Positions 52,174-61,573 of a DNA stretch of 64,000 bases are shown piece after piece; the stretch's first letter is position 1; every line of letters starts with the position of its first letter. The DNA comes from CAZLMW01 sp964560875 (GTDB taxonomy: Bacteria; Myxococcota_A; UBA9042). A model generated the notes under the pieces. The model had not been told where the DNA came from. It did not search any database and saw nothing but the letters and a program-made list of their open reading frames with translations. The stretch spans positions 1 to 64,000 of the forward strand of contig CAZLMW010000002.1 of the NCBI GenBank assembly GCA_964560875.1, in the 5' to 3' direction. The position numbers and the translations under genes were made by a program.

Positions 52174-53924
52174 CGCGCGCGCTCCTCGGCGGCCGCCATC
52201 GCGGCGGCAGCGGCGCTGGCCTGGGCGGCGCGCGTCGGTCGGCCGTAGAGCGCTCTGTCGACCTCATCCACGGCGTCGCGGATCTCCACATGACCGCGTC
52301 GCGTGCTGGCCATCCACCGCGGCTCGACCATCCGCGGTGTCTCCCGCCGCCAATCCAGGGGGCGTCCTGTCATCCGTGCAACCAGCTTCGCAAAGGCGCT
52401 TCTGACCAGGGCGCGGTGGCTTCGGGGCAGCAGCTCACATCCGTCGTAGGTACCGTCGTGAGGCACACTGAACGCCACCTGCAGCGTCTCGTGTTCGTCG
52501 ACTTCGACGGCCAGTTGCCATGCACCGGCGTCCAGGTCGTCCACGCTGAACCGGCCGGCAGGACATCTTATGGTGCGGCTTGGCGACGGCTCGCCGTCTC
52601 GCGTCAGGTACATCAGCGCCGGTGCTGGGCGTCCTGTTTCGCCGTGCAGAATCACGCCTTCCAGTCGCCTCGCTACGGCCTCCCCAACGCCGACATGCCG
52701 CACGCTCTGAATCGGCAACCCGGCCGCAATGGCGGCGAGCTCTCGGGCCATCGATTGTTCGCGCCGTCGGTCGCGCCAGCGGGTCATCGCAAGCCCAGCG
52801 GCCAACAGGAGCAGCAGCGCGGCGTAGAACCACTGCGACATCGTCTCCGGCAACGGGGCACGAACCACCACGATCTCCGACCATCCTCGCTCGTGATACG
52901 GCTCGACCACAGACGCATTCCCTACGATGCCGATGTCCCCCGTGCCAAAGCGACGTCGCATCGCGTCCCCGTCCAAGGCCGCCACAAACCGCCCGCCATC
53001 GACGACCACAGTCGTCAGGCGCGTCTTGTTGGCGTGCAGCGTCACGGCTGCTTTCTCGACCGGCACCAGCGCTGGCGTTCCCCCGCTCACGGGATCGACG
53101 ACCTTCACTGTGCCCTCGAGGCACACGAGGCCCTGTTTGCACAGGCGCTTCTTGCCGCCCTTCGGTTGCTCCGCCGGCATGTGACGCAATGTGACGACGA
53201 GCGCCGCGCGAACCTCGACGCCGGCGGTCGCCGCACCGGCGTTGTATTCGTCTGTCTCGGCAAGCTGCGCGGTAACGCTGTGCCGACCGAGCGGCATCAG
53301 GGCAGCTGTTGGGATCCGCTGCTCTACCCACCCGTCGTTGCCGGTTCGCACGACCGCTCGGGGCCGTCCGTCAACGAGCAGGCGTACCTCGCGTCGCGCC
53401 AAGGGGATATCGCCGATGCCGGCGTACAGCGACACGGCGACGTTGCGCAGGTCCGTGGTAACGAGGGTCGGTTTGACCTGCACGTCCAGTCGCGGCTGCG
53501 GCTTGGCGACATCCAGGCTGACCGCGGTGACCGCGCGCGCGACGGTTGTTGTGCCTGAAAACGTCGCGGTGACCGTGACCCGTCTGGCCGAAGCGGCGTG
53601 GGTATCGGCACCGAATCGCGCTTCAAAGCGGCCGTGCGAGCTGGTCGCCGGGGCGCTGTGATCGGCCTCAGCGTCCGGCTTGGCCTCGGTCTGAACAGAG
53701 ACGCTCACGACCGCGTCGGCAACCGGCTTACCCCGCGCGTCCGCGAGCTTTCCGCGAACGACCAGGTCCGAGCCGCTGCGGAATGCCTCTACCTGCACGA
53801 CGGCGCGCGCACGCAGCCGGATTCTTGCGGCGTCGGCATCTGCTGCAAAGATCAGAACGGCAAACACCAAGCCCGCAGCGGCTAACGAGCTGAAGTGCGG
53901 TCGTGGTGTCAGCGGTTGGTTCAC
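52170..53924 (-). CDS. Exported protein with Ig-like repeats and membrane helix
   Basis: About 584 residues from GTG 53924; an upstream ATG at 54011 would add 29 residues before the signal peptide, and neither start has a good ribosome site. After the signal peptide come several Ig-like or carboxypeptidase-regulatory-type modules (DLVVRGKLADARGKPVADAVVSVSV; GIGDIPLARREVRLLVDG), a membrane helix (FYAALLLLLAAGLAMTRW) and a cytoplasmic segment with another regulatory-like module (LEGVILHGETGRPAPALM). It leads the DUF4350-MoxR-DUF58 operon by a four-base overlap. Confidence 0.68.
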   Translation of the reverse strand: MNQPLTPRPHFSSLAAAGLVFAVLIFAADADAARIRLRARAVVQVEAFRSGSDLVVRGKLADARGKPVADAVVSVSVQTEAKPDAEADHSAPATSSHGRFEARFGADTHAASARRVTVTATFSGTTTVARAVTAVSLDVAKPQPRLDVQVKPTLVTTDLRNVAVSLYAGIGDIPLARREVRLLVDGRPRAVVRTGNDGWVEQRIPTAALMPLGRHSVTAQLAETDEYNAGAATAGVEVRAALVVTLRHMPAEQPKGGKKRLCKQGLVCLEGTVKVVDPVSGGTPALVPVEKAAVTLHANKTRLTTVVVDGGRFVAALDGDAMRRRFGTGDIGIVGNASVVEPYHERGWSEIVVVRAPLPETMSQWFYAALLLLLAAGLAMTRWRDRRREQSMARELAAIAAGLPIQSVRHVGVGEAVARRLEGVILHGETGRPAPALMYLTRDGEPSPSRTIRCPAGRFSVDDLDAGAWQLAVEVDEHETLQVAFSVPHDGTYDGCELLPRSHRALVRSAFAKLVARMTGRPLDWRRETPRMVEPRWMASTRRGHVEIRDAVDEVDRALYGRPTRAAQASAAAAAMAAAEERAR

Positions 53925-54070
53925 GTTTGATCTCGTGGGCGAAGGGCCGCTGTCAGTCTGCCCGACCGGCTTGCAGTGAGCCACCGGGCGACGTTGCGAG
54001 GTGGTTTTCATGGTGCTAGAGTGCGGCCACTCCTTGAGACGACCGATCGCGGCCAACGATCGGTACTTTT

Positions 54071-54120
54071 TTCGGCGAATGGAAACGCCTTTCGGCGAAC
54101 GACCCACCGCCTTTCGGCGA
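54071..54120. promoter_or_regulatory. Three TTCGGCGA direct repeats upstream of a lipoprotein gene
   Basis: TTCGGCGA occurs at 54071-54078, 54091-54098 and 54113-54120, spaced 20 and 22 bases (about two helical turns each), ending 19 bases before the start at 54139. The arrangement looks like a set of binding sites for a regulator on one face of the DNA. Confidence 0.5.
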
Positions 54121-54138
54121 CGGAAGAGGAATCCCAAG

Positions 54139-55161
54139 ATGCAGTTCGTTCATCAGCCCACCCGCCGCGTCACCCAGCGTGCCGGGTGGATGCTCGCCCT
54201 GTCGATGTTCTTCGCCGGCACGGCATTGACCACCGGCTGCGCCGATATCGAGCCCGCGACCGACGCCGAAGCCCACGCGCTCGCCGAGCTTCGCGCAACG
54301 GCCGAAGAGGCAAAGTTTGCCGTCAAGTTCCAGGCCAAGCTCAAGAAAGAAGCGCTGGCCGAAGGCGGTAACCCCGACGCGTGGGACGATATTGCCAAGG
54401 TCAAAGCCAACGAGCGCTACGCCAAGCTGTGGGATCAAACCCGCGACGTGAAGGAAGAGCGCTTCGGCAAAAAGTACGAGCTGCTGTCCGGCGATGTCGT
54501 TCGCGGCTGTTTCCGCTTGGCGCAGACAGGCGTCGGCTGGCACCAGATCGACAAGTGCACGGCGAAGCTGCCCAAGGCCAAGTACGACCCGCTCAAAGCG
54601 ACCGGCGTCACGCTCGGCGTGATTGTGCTTTGTTTCGTCGGTCTGGGCCTGTACCGCACCAGCCGAAAGCAGATCGATCCCGTCGCCCTCGCGGCCAGCA
54701 AGCTCGGCATGAAGGCGTCGCAGGAGCGTGAGCGTACCGTGATGGCCGGCACATACAAGGGACGTCAGCTGCGGATCGAGGCAAGTCCGCCCGAAGCCGG
54801 CGAAGGCAGCAAGTGGCTGCAGGTTGAGATCCAAAGCGGCGTCAATGATTCCGCGGTGGTGGTCTACGGCCCGCTCGCGCCTCCCCACGGTCTGCAGCTC
54901 CCCGATCTGCCGATGCCCGAGACCGAAGATCCGCGCCTGCCCAACGGCTACCGCCTGCAGCTGAACGAGTCGACCTCGGCCGAAGACCTGCTGTCCGGCG
55001 ACGTCGGATTCCAGATCCGCGAGTTCGACCCGGTCGACGTTCGCGTGCACGACGGAATTGCCGCGGTGTCGACTTGGTTCTTGTTCACGCAGCCCGACCA
55101 GGTCGTCGAGTTTGTGGACCTGTCGGTATCGATCGCTGAGTGCTACCCCACCGCCGGCTGA
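54139..55161 (+). CDS. Lipoprotein with internal membrane helix
   Basis: 340 residues from ATG 54139 (AGAGGA upstream). Signal peptide with lipobox LTTGC, a helical mature part, a membrane helix near residue 160 (VTLGVIVLCFVGLGLY), then a soluble domain (AGTYKGRQLRIEASPP...). A lipoprotein with a second membrane segment is unusual; the first segment may instead be a plain signal anchor. The function is unknown. Three direct repeats precede it. Confidence 0.6.
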   Translation: MQFVHQPTRRVTQRAGWMLALSMFFAGTALTTGCADIEPATDAEAHALAELRATAEEAKFAVKFQAKLKKEALAEGGNPDAWDDIAKVKANERYAKLWDQTRDVKEERFGKKYELLSGDVVRGCFRLAQTGVGWHQIDKCTAKLPKAKYDPLKATGVTLGVIVLCFVGLGLYRTSRKQIDPVALAASKLGMKASQERERTVMAGTYKGRQLRIEASPPEAGEGSKWLQVEIQSGVNDSAVVVYGPLAPPHGLQLPDLPMPETEDPRLPNGYRLQLNESTSAEDLLSGDVGFQIREFDPVDVRVHDGIAAVSTWFLFTQPDQVVEFVDLSVSIAECYPTAG

Positions 55162-55183
55162 TTTCGAATCCATCCGTCCGGAT

Positions 55184-56080
55184 GTGACCGCCGGGGCTGA
55201 CCGCCCTCACTCATCCAAACACCAACTGCGGCCGCGAGCGATCGTGGCCGCGGTTCTTTTTGCGACGCTTATCGGCGCGTTCATCGGCGTCCTGACCGGG
55301 CTCGCTGGTCGGCAGTTCTACGTGATCGGCCTGTGGGAGCTCGCCGCTGGGTGGATGTTGGCGTTCTCGACTGTCGCCGTGTGCCACCTCCTCGGGCTCC
55401 GACCTGGCCGTGTCGCGGTTGTGATCGCTGCCTTGTCGGCAATCGCGTGGTTGACCGCGCACCATGGGGCAGATGCATGGGCGTTTCGCAGCGAGCAGGT
55501 CCACCTTGTCGCCGAACGCGGGCTGTTGCTCGCCGACCAAGCGGTGCTCCGCGACACCGACGATCCGGGCAAGCTGGTCGATCTCTCGCTGCTGGGCGAG
55601 TCGGGTCGGGGCGGAGTCCTGGGGGCGGCGCGTGTGCTGCTCGGACGCGGATTGGCGGTGCATCGAGCGCTGGGGATCAGCCGCGTTTTGCCGATGCCAG
55701 GCTGGCTCCACGCCATCATCTATGGACTGCAGGCAGCGCTCGTAGCGTTCGTCGTGGGGCGCGGACTCGGTCGCCTGGCCGACGCGCCTTCATGCGATCG
55801 GTGCGGCGCGTTCTTGCGGCAGCAGCGGCTTGGTGGCGTGGCGTCCGACGACGTGGAGACGATCCAGCGTCGCTGGAGCGAGGGACAAGCGTGGCTACCC
55901 GAGCTCGTCGACCGGCGCGACGCGTCGATGGCCTTGCTCCTGACCCGGGATGTGTGTCCGCGCGGCTGCTCGGTTCAGCCCGGCTATAGCCTGCTGCGAC
56001 CCCGACGGATCGGGCTTTCGGCGCAATCTCCCGGTCTGGTCCGACGATTGCCCGCCAGAACCGCAGAGCTGCAAGCGTAG
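55184..56080 (+). CDS. Membrane protein with Cys motifs
   Basis: 298 residues from GTG 55184, 22 bases after the preceding stop. Membrane helices lie near the N-terminus (AIVAAVLFATLIGAFIGVL, LWELAAGWMLAFSTVAVCHLL, VAVVIAALSAIAWLTA) and after a loop (AIIYGLQAALVAFVVGRG). The C-terminal soluble part has CDRCGAFL and VCPRGC, which may form a zinc ribbon. Not recognised as a known family; probably cotranscribed with the gene before it. Confidence 0.6.
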   Translation: MTAGADRPHSSKHQLRPRAIVAAVLFATLIGAFIGVLTGLAGRQFYVIGLWELAAGWMLAFSTVAVCHLLGLRPGRVAVVIAALSAIAWLTAHHGADAWAFRSEQVHLVAERGLLLADQAVLRDTDDPGKLVDLSLLGESGRGGVLGAARVLLGRGLAVHRALGISRVLPMPGWLHAIIYGLQAALVAFVVGRGLGRLADAPSCDRCGAFLRQQRLGGVASDDVETIQRRWSEGQAWLPELVDRRDASMALLLTRDVCPRGCSVQPGYSLLRPRRIGLSAQSPGLVRRLPARTAELQA

Positions 56081-56087
56081 TCGTTCG

Positions 56088-57113
56088 TCAGGGCGTCGTT
56101 GTTCGCGGCGTCAATCCGGCGACAGGCAAATAACCGGCAGCTGCCAGCGCTGCGTTGCTGCTGCGAACCACCTCTTCGCGCCGTGCATCGACGTCGGTAG
56201 CCGCGATCCAGGGCAGCGGTCGGCGTGTCGGTTCGAAGCTGATGCGATCCCCGGCACCGAATCGAACGCGGCGATGAGCCCCATCGATGTACAGCATCCC
56301 GCGCCGAATATGTGAAACGAGCACGAGTCTTTGGCCGACGATTCCGCCGATCAAAGGAGCCTCGGACACAGATAGCGGGAAGAGCTCACGCACGCGATAC
56401 TGGATGCTGCGTTCAGCGAGCGGAATGACCTGCCCGCCAGCGGATCGAATCGCGCCGGTTGACCCGGCCGCCGTGGCGATCCAGACGCCGGACGACTTGT
56501 GCCGCTGCCGGTTACCGTCCACTTCCAGCGTGTAGGAGGTCGTCTCCGCAGGTTCGACGTGGGCCACCAGCACGTCGTTGAGGGCAACGTCGCGCAGCGG
56601 CCGGTCGTTGAGATAGACGCGCATCCGCCAGAGGCCTCGGCTGCGGAGTTCGCCGTTGGCCAGCGCGTCGAGGCGCTCGGGGAAGTTGTCTCGGTTGCTG
56701 CAGCAGAAGAACCCGACCGATGATCCCACGGCGCTGTTCACGCCCATCATTGGCGCGCCATCGCCACGCTCGTTTGCCACGATGCGGTGCGATGCGCGCA
56801 AGAATGTCCCGTCCCCGCCAACGGTGATCACGAGGTCGGCGGCGCGCGCGATTCGACGCGTGAGATTCTCGACGACTTTGACCGTCAGACCGCGTGACTG
56901 CAGGGTCGAAACGACCGTATCGAATGTGCTCACATGCTGTTCGTGAGCCGCAATGATGCGCTCGGCCGGCAGTCCACCACGTCGCAACACGTTGGCCAGT
57001 TTGGCGTCCGGTCGAAGGCCCTGCTGTTCAAATGTCGTGGTCTTGCGGACAACAACGACGCGCTGCGGCTTGATTGGAGCGCCCACCTGGTGGGGATGCC
57101 GCGCCTGGCTCAT
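56088..57113 (-). CDS. nadK: NAD kinase
   Basis: 341 residues; phosphorylates NAD to NADP. The signature GGDGT is at residues 99-103, with GVNSAVGSSVGFF and the SSGVWIATAAGSTGAIRSAGG substrate region following. N-terminal ~90 residues fit the family's first Rossmann-like lobe. The ATG overlaps the histidine kinase stop (ATGA), so the two are coupled. Confidence 0.9.
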   Translation of the reverse strand: MSQARHPHQVGAPIKPQRVVVVRKTTTFEQQGLRPDAKLANVLRRGGLPAERIIAAHEQHVSTFDTVVSTLQSRGLTVKVVENLTRRIARAADLVITVGGDGTFLRASHRIVANERGDGAPMMGVNSAVGSSVGFFCCSNRDNFPERLDALANGELRSRGLWRMRVYLNDRPLRDVALNDVLVAHVEPAETTSYTLEVDGNRQRHKSSGVWIATAAGSTGAIRSAGGQVIPLAERSIQYRVRELFPLSVSEAPLIGGIVGQRLVLVSHIRRGMLYIDGAHRRVRFGAGDRISFEPTRRPLPWIAATDVDARREEVVRSSNAALAAAGYLPVAGLTPRTTTP

Positions 57114-58879
57114 GACGGCGGCGTACTGTGTCGTTCCGGGACCTCGGGGCCGAGGTATTCCAGCGGCATGGCGATGCGGAATGTGGTCCCTTCGCCGACC
57201 CGTGTGTCGAAGGTCAGCGTGCCGTTGTGGGCCGCGACGATGTTGCGCGAGATGTCGAGGCCGAGTCCGAGGCCCTTTTCGCCCTTCGTCGTGAAGAACG
57301 GCTCGAACAGCTGGTCGGCGACCTCCTGCGGAATTCCCGCGCCGTTGTCCGCGAAGTCGATGAGCAGCTGCCCGCCCTGTTCACGCACGCGGATCTCGAT
57401 CCGTCCGTCGGTGCCGGTCGCGTCCGCGGCGTTGCGGATCAGGTTGATGAAGACCTGCCGCATGCGGTTTGCGTCCATATCGACAAGCGGCCGATCCAGC
57501 GCCTCGAGCGTCGTCACCTTGCTCTTGATGCGCGCATCGCATTTGACGAAGCGAATCACCCCCTCGAGCACGCGGACGACATCGTGCGGATTGACATCGA
57601 AGCGTTTGGGCGACCCGCCAGCGAAGTGACGAATCTCGTCGACCAGGCCGAGGATGCCGCGCTGTGCCTCGAGCATGAGCTCGACCGATTCCTGGATGTC
57701 TTCGTCGTCCGGGTAGCTCTTGGCGATCATGTCCGCGAGGATGAACGGGCTCAGGTGGTTCTTGACCTCGTGGGCGATGCCGCTCGCGACGCGTCCGATG
57801 GCCGCCATCTGCTCGTTCTTGATGAGCCGATCTTGCGCCGAAAGCAGCTGTTCTTGCGCGGCGCGGAGCTCTTGGATCGTCTCTTCACGTTGCTTTTGGA
57901 GCGTGTAGTTCTGCATCGCGACGCCGACCGTGGACGCAACGACGGAAAGCAGGTCGAGGTCGTTTTCGCGGAAGGTCGACAGGATGGAGTTGCTCTCGAT
58001 CTCCAGCAGCCCGCGGACCTCCTGGCCCACGAGGATCGGCACCGCCATCAGCGAGTGAATGTCGTTGAGGACCACGGACTCTGCGCTGGCGAATCGCGCG
58101 TCTGTTGCCGCGTCGGATGTGATCACGCCGCAGCGATCGCGGAGCACCTGCTCAGCGACCGTCTCGCTCATCTTCACGCGCTGGTTGCTGTCGGTCTTGT
58201 CGGAATCGCGCACACGAACGACGAGCGGGACCGGGTGCCCTTCGCTGTCGAGCGTCGCGATAAAGCCGCGGTCGGCCTTGATCACTTTGAGCACGACACC
58301 GAGCGCCCGGGCCATGCCCTCGATCGGATCGTCGCCAAACTGCAGGACCTTGCTGATCTCGAAGAGCACCGCGAAGTTGCGGGTCTGCTGAACGCGGAAG
58401 TCGACCTGGTTGACGCTTGGCGCCCGGTGTTCGTCGCTCTTGGACGCGCCGATCGCCTCGAAGTACTCGTCGGCCGGCATCCGCTCGAGGCTTGGCCCCG
58501 ACTGTCCGCTGATCGGCTTGACGATGTGGGCGGTTGGCCTATCGCCGGTGAACTCGACCTGCGCGGAGTCTTCGCCGGTGTCGACCGTGATCTCGAACTG
58601 GCTGGTGCCGACGCGGACGACATCGCCGCGAAAGAGCTGCATCCGTGCGACGCGCTTGCCGTTGACGAAGGTGCCGTTGTGGCTCTCGAGGTCCTCGACG
58701 AAGAGGTGGCTGCCCTCGGCGTAGAAGCGCGCGTGGCGGCGGCTCATGCGCCGATCGGGGATGAAGACGTCGCAGCTTGTTGAGCGACCGATGATCAACT
58801 CGGTCTCAATCGAGAAGTTCTTGCCCTGAGCTTCGCCGCTGAGGCCGGTGAGCGAATGTTGAACGCGATTGAGGTGCAA
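57110..58879 (-). CDS. FHA-GAF sensor histidine kinase
   Basis: 589 residues. FHA domain (about 25-95: IIGRSTSCDVFIPDRRMSRRHA, HNGTFVNGKRV), GAF domain (about 170-325), coiled coil (330-360), the H-box IAHEVKNHL with His370, and the ATPase domain with N-box NLIRNAAD (Asn483 region), DNGAGIP (511-517) and GLGLGLDI (536-543). No membrane helix, so it is cytoplasmic; FHA should read phosphothreonine, linking Ser/Thr kinase output to a two-component output. No response regulator is adjacent. It starts the nadK pair. Confidence 0.95.
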   Translation of the reverse strand: MHLNRVQHSLTGLSGEAQGKNFSIETELIIGRSTSCDVFIPDRRMSRRHARFYAEGSHLFVEDLESHNGTFVNGKRVARMQLFRGDVVRVGTSQFEITVDTGEDSAQVEFTGDRPTAHIVKPISGQSGPSLERMPADEYFEAIGASKSDEHRAPSVNQVDFRVQQTRNFAVLFEISKVLQFGDDPIEGMARALGVVLKVIKADRGFIATLDSEGHPVPLVVRVRDSDKTDSNQRVKMSETVAEQVLRDRCGVITSDAATDARFASAESVVLNDIHSLMAVPILVGQEVRGLLEIESNSILSTFRENDLDLLSVVASTVGVAMQNYTLQKQREETIQELRAAQEQLLSAQDRLIKNEQMAAIGRVASGIAHEVKNHLSPFILADMIAKSYPDDEDIQESVELMLEAQRGILGLVDEIRHFAGGSPKRFDVNPHDVVRVLEGVIRFVKCDARIKSKVTTLEALDRPLVDMDANRMRQVFINLIRNAADATGTDGRIEIRVREQGGQLLIDFADNGAGIPQEVADQLFEPFFTTKGEKGLGLGLDISRNIVAAHNGTLTFDTRVGEGTTFRIAMPLEYLGPEVPERHSTPPS

Positions 58880-59076
58880 GGTGCCGTCTCCGGGCGAGAA
58901 GCGACCCGCCGGACCGCCATTCTAGGACCGCGAAGCGCGCCCCATCAAGCCGCGAGCCCGTTATCGTCAACTGAAGGGTAACTTTCTTTCGCCTACCGAT
59001 CGCTGCACTAAGATGCACCCGGGCACCGGTGCCGGACGCGATCGCGTTACGTGCGCCGGACAAGCGCGGGGAATCT

Positions 59077-59868
59077 GTGAACACGGCCGTAACATCCGGT
59101 GATCCGCCGATCCTGCAAGTGCGCGGCCTGCACAAGTCCTTCGGACCTCATCACGTGCTGCGCGGCGTCGATCTGTCGATCCCCGAGGGGAAGACGACGG
59201 TCATCATCGGTGGCTCCGGGTCCGGCAAGAGCGTTCTGCTCAAGCACCTCATCGCCCTGCTGCGTCCCGATCGCGGCGAAGTCCTCTTCCGCGGCCGCAA
59301 CATCCACGAGATGTCTGGCCGCGAGATGATCAAGTTCCGTAGCAAGATGGGGATGCTGTTCCAGATGGCCGCGCTCTTCGATTCGATGAGCGTCTACGAC
59401 AACGTGGCGTTTCCGCTCCGCGAGCATCGCAAACTGAGCGCCGCCGAAGAAAAAGAGCAGGTTCTCGAGAGCCTGCACGCCCTCGGTCTTGAAGGCATGG
59501 AGCGAAAATTCCCCTCGGAGCTGTCCGGCGGGCAGCGCAAACGCGTCTCACTGGCCCGCGCGACGATCCTCGGCCCCGAGATCATCCTCTACGACGAACC
59601 GACGACCGGCCTCGATCCGATCATGATCAAGCAGGTCGACGACATGATCGCCGAGACCCAGGCACGCTTGAACGTGACTTCGATCGTGATCTCGCACGAC
59701 ATGGCCAGCACCTTTCGCATCGCCCATCGCATCGCGATGCTCTACAAGGGCCGCATCATTGAAACCGGCGATCCGGCCGAGCTGCGCGTCTCCGAACATC
59801 CCCAAGTGCAACGCTTTATCAACGTCAGCGGCACCGGGCCCCTACAACCCGCGGGGGCGACGGCATGA
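59077..59868 (+). CDS. mlaF: ABC transporter ATP-binding protein of the Mla type
   Basis: 263 residues from GTG 59077; upstream GTG 59029 is possible. Walker A IGGSGSGKS, signature LSGGQRKR, Walker B IILYDEPTTGLD, H-loop IVISHD. The family (MlaF/Ttg2A) powers lipid transport between inner and outer membrane. It overlaps the MlaD gene by four bases (ATGA), but no MlaE permease gene lies beside it in this window. Confidence 0.9.
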   Translation: MNTAVTSGDPPILQVRGLHKSFGPHHVLRGVDLSIPEGKTTVIIGGSGSGKSVLLKHLIALLRPDRGEVLFRGRNIHEMSGREMIKFRSKMGMLFQMAALFDSMSVYDNVAFPLREHRKLSAAEEKEQVLESLHALGLEGMERKFPSELSGGQRKRVSLARATILGPEIILYDEPTTGLDPIMIKQVDDMIAETQARLNVTSIVISHDMASTFRIAHRIAMLYKGRIIETGDPAELRVSEHPQVQRFINVSGTGPLQPAGATA

Positions 59869-61538
59869 AGGAACTGCGCGCGACCGTATTGGTTGGCCTG
59901 CTCGCGATTGTCAGCGTCGGGCTTGTCATCCTCGGCGTCGTCAACGTTGGCAAGGGACCGGGGGACTCCGAGCACACCTATGTCATCGCCGCCATGTTCG
60001 ACGACGCGACCGGCGTCGCGAAGGGCACCAAGGTCACGATCGCGGGGTATCCCGTCGGCCACGTGGTCGGCGTCAAGCTCGACGGGGATAAGGTTCGCGT
60101 CGCGCTCCGGCTCATCAACGAGGTGCGGATGTACAGCGGCAAGAGGGGGCCCGACGGCGCTTTGGTGAACGCCGCGACCGTCACACGCCTGCAAGCTTCT
60201 CTGCTCGGCGACTACTACCTCGAGGTGACGCCCGGTCACGCCGGCAAGCTGCTCGGACCGCAGGACATGATCCCCATCGTGGTCACGACGACGGCGGTGG
60301 ACGCGACGCTGCAGAAGCTGGAAACGGCGGCGACCATCCTGCCGAAGATCGATCAAATCGCGGCCGACATCGGCAAGATCACAGCCAACGCCGCGCAGGT
60401 CTTCGGCGGCAAAGAGGGCGGCGCAAAGTTTGAAAACCTCGCCGACAACCTCGTCACGACCAGCAAGAACCTCGCGACGACGTCCGACCTTGTGCGCAGA
60501 CGTCTCGAGACCGGGCCGCTGGCCGCCGGCAAGGAATTCGACGAGTCGATCAAGAACCTCAACTTGTTTGCGACGCAGGCCGCCGAGATCGGGCGCCAAG
60601 CTGCGGTGATCCTCGCTCGTGCTGGCAACGGAGCCGTGCGGGGCATAGAGGACTTCGAGCAGATCGCCAAGACGGTTAAGCAGGTCGTCGGGTCCAACGC
60701 CAAGGACGTCGACTCCACCGTCGGCAACCTGGCGGCGACGCTCAAGAAGCTGCAGACCACGCTCGACCGCGCCGACCGGGTGATGGCCAACCTGGAGGTC
60801 ATGACGGAGCGCACCAAGGCCGGCGAAGGAACGGTGGGTCGGCTGCTCACGGACGACAAGATCGCCAAAGACACCGAACGCATGGTCGCCGGCGCGCGCG
60901 AGCTGGTCGAACGCTTTACGGGAGGCGACACCGGCATCGACTTTCGGACGATGTACTACGCAGGGTTTTCCGACAGCGACGCCAACACGCCGGACCATGA
61001 AAAGCCGAATCGCTGGCGCACGCAGCTCAACTTCCGCATCCAGCCGAGTAAAGAGAAGTACTACCTGCTCGGCATCAGCACCGACATCCGCCGGGCTCCG
61101 GGGCAGACCGTCACGACGATGCGCAAGGACGCGGCCGGAAAGGTCGTCGAGCAAGAGGTCGTCGTCACCAACATGGACGACATCAAGTTCAACTTTCAGT
61201 ACGCGCGCCGGTTCGGCTTCGTGGCCCTGCGCGGTGGCCTGCTCGAGTCGCGGGCGGCGATCGGCTTTGACCTGTTCGCGTTCAACGACAAGATCGAGTT
61301 CGGTACGGACGTGCTGCGATTCACCGAAGACAAGATCACCGAAGACGTTCCAGCCGTCACGCTGCGGGTGCGCTCGCGGCTGCTGTGGCACTTCTTGCCG
61401 TTCGCTTACGTCATGGTCGGCGGCGACGAGCTGTTGGTTCCCAGCCGACGCGATGTGTTCTTCGGGCTCGGGATCAACTTCACCGACAACGACCTGATCC
61501 TGCTCTTCGCGTCGTCGCCAGCGGTCCGATTCAACTAA
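59865..61538 (+). CDS. mlaD: MCE-domain (MlaD-like) lipid-binding protein
   Basis: 557 residues. N-terminal membrane anchor (ATVLVGLLAIVSVGLVILGVV), MCE domain (about 35-135: DDATGVAKGTKVTIAGYPVGHV, LLGDYYLEVTPG), then a long helical region (about 140-365) typical of extended MCE proteins, and a C-terminal ~190-residue beta-rich part with alternating strands (RRFGFVALRGGLLES, DVFFGLGINFTDNDLILLF), possibly a barrel. Normal MlaD is about 180 residues, so this is a long form. It should carry phospholipids through the periplasm. Confidence 0.88.
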   Translation: MKELRATVLVGLLAIVSVGLVILGVVNVGKGPGDSEHTYVIAAMFDDATGVAKGTKVTIAGYPVGHVVGVKLDGDKVRVALRLINEVRMYSGKRGPDGALVNAATVTRLQASLLGDYYLEVTPGHAGKLLGPQDMIPIVVTTTAVDATLQKLETAATILPKIDQIAADIGKITANAAQVFGGKEGGAKFENLADNLVTTSKNLATTSDLVRRRLETGPLAAGKEFDESIKNLNLFATQAAEIGRQAAVILARAGNGAVRGIEDFEQIAKTVKQVVGSNAKDVDSTVGNLAATLKKLQTTLDRADRVMANLEVMTERTKAGEGTVGRLLTDDKIAKDTERMVAGARELVERFTGGDTGIDFRTMYYAGFSDSDANTPDHEKPNRWRTQLNFRIQPSKEKYYLLGISTDIRRAPGQTVTTMRKDAAGKVVEQEVVVTNMDDIKFNFQYARRFGFVALRGGLLESRAAIGFDLFAFNDKIEFGTDVLRFTEDKITEDVPAVTLRVRSRLLWHFLPFAYVMVGGDELLVPSRRDVFFGLGINFTDNDLILLFASSPAVRFN

Positions 61539-61573
61539 CCCGGTCGCCTATGTGGTCGACCCTGCGAAGGCGA

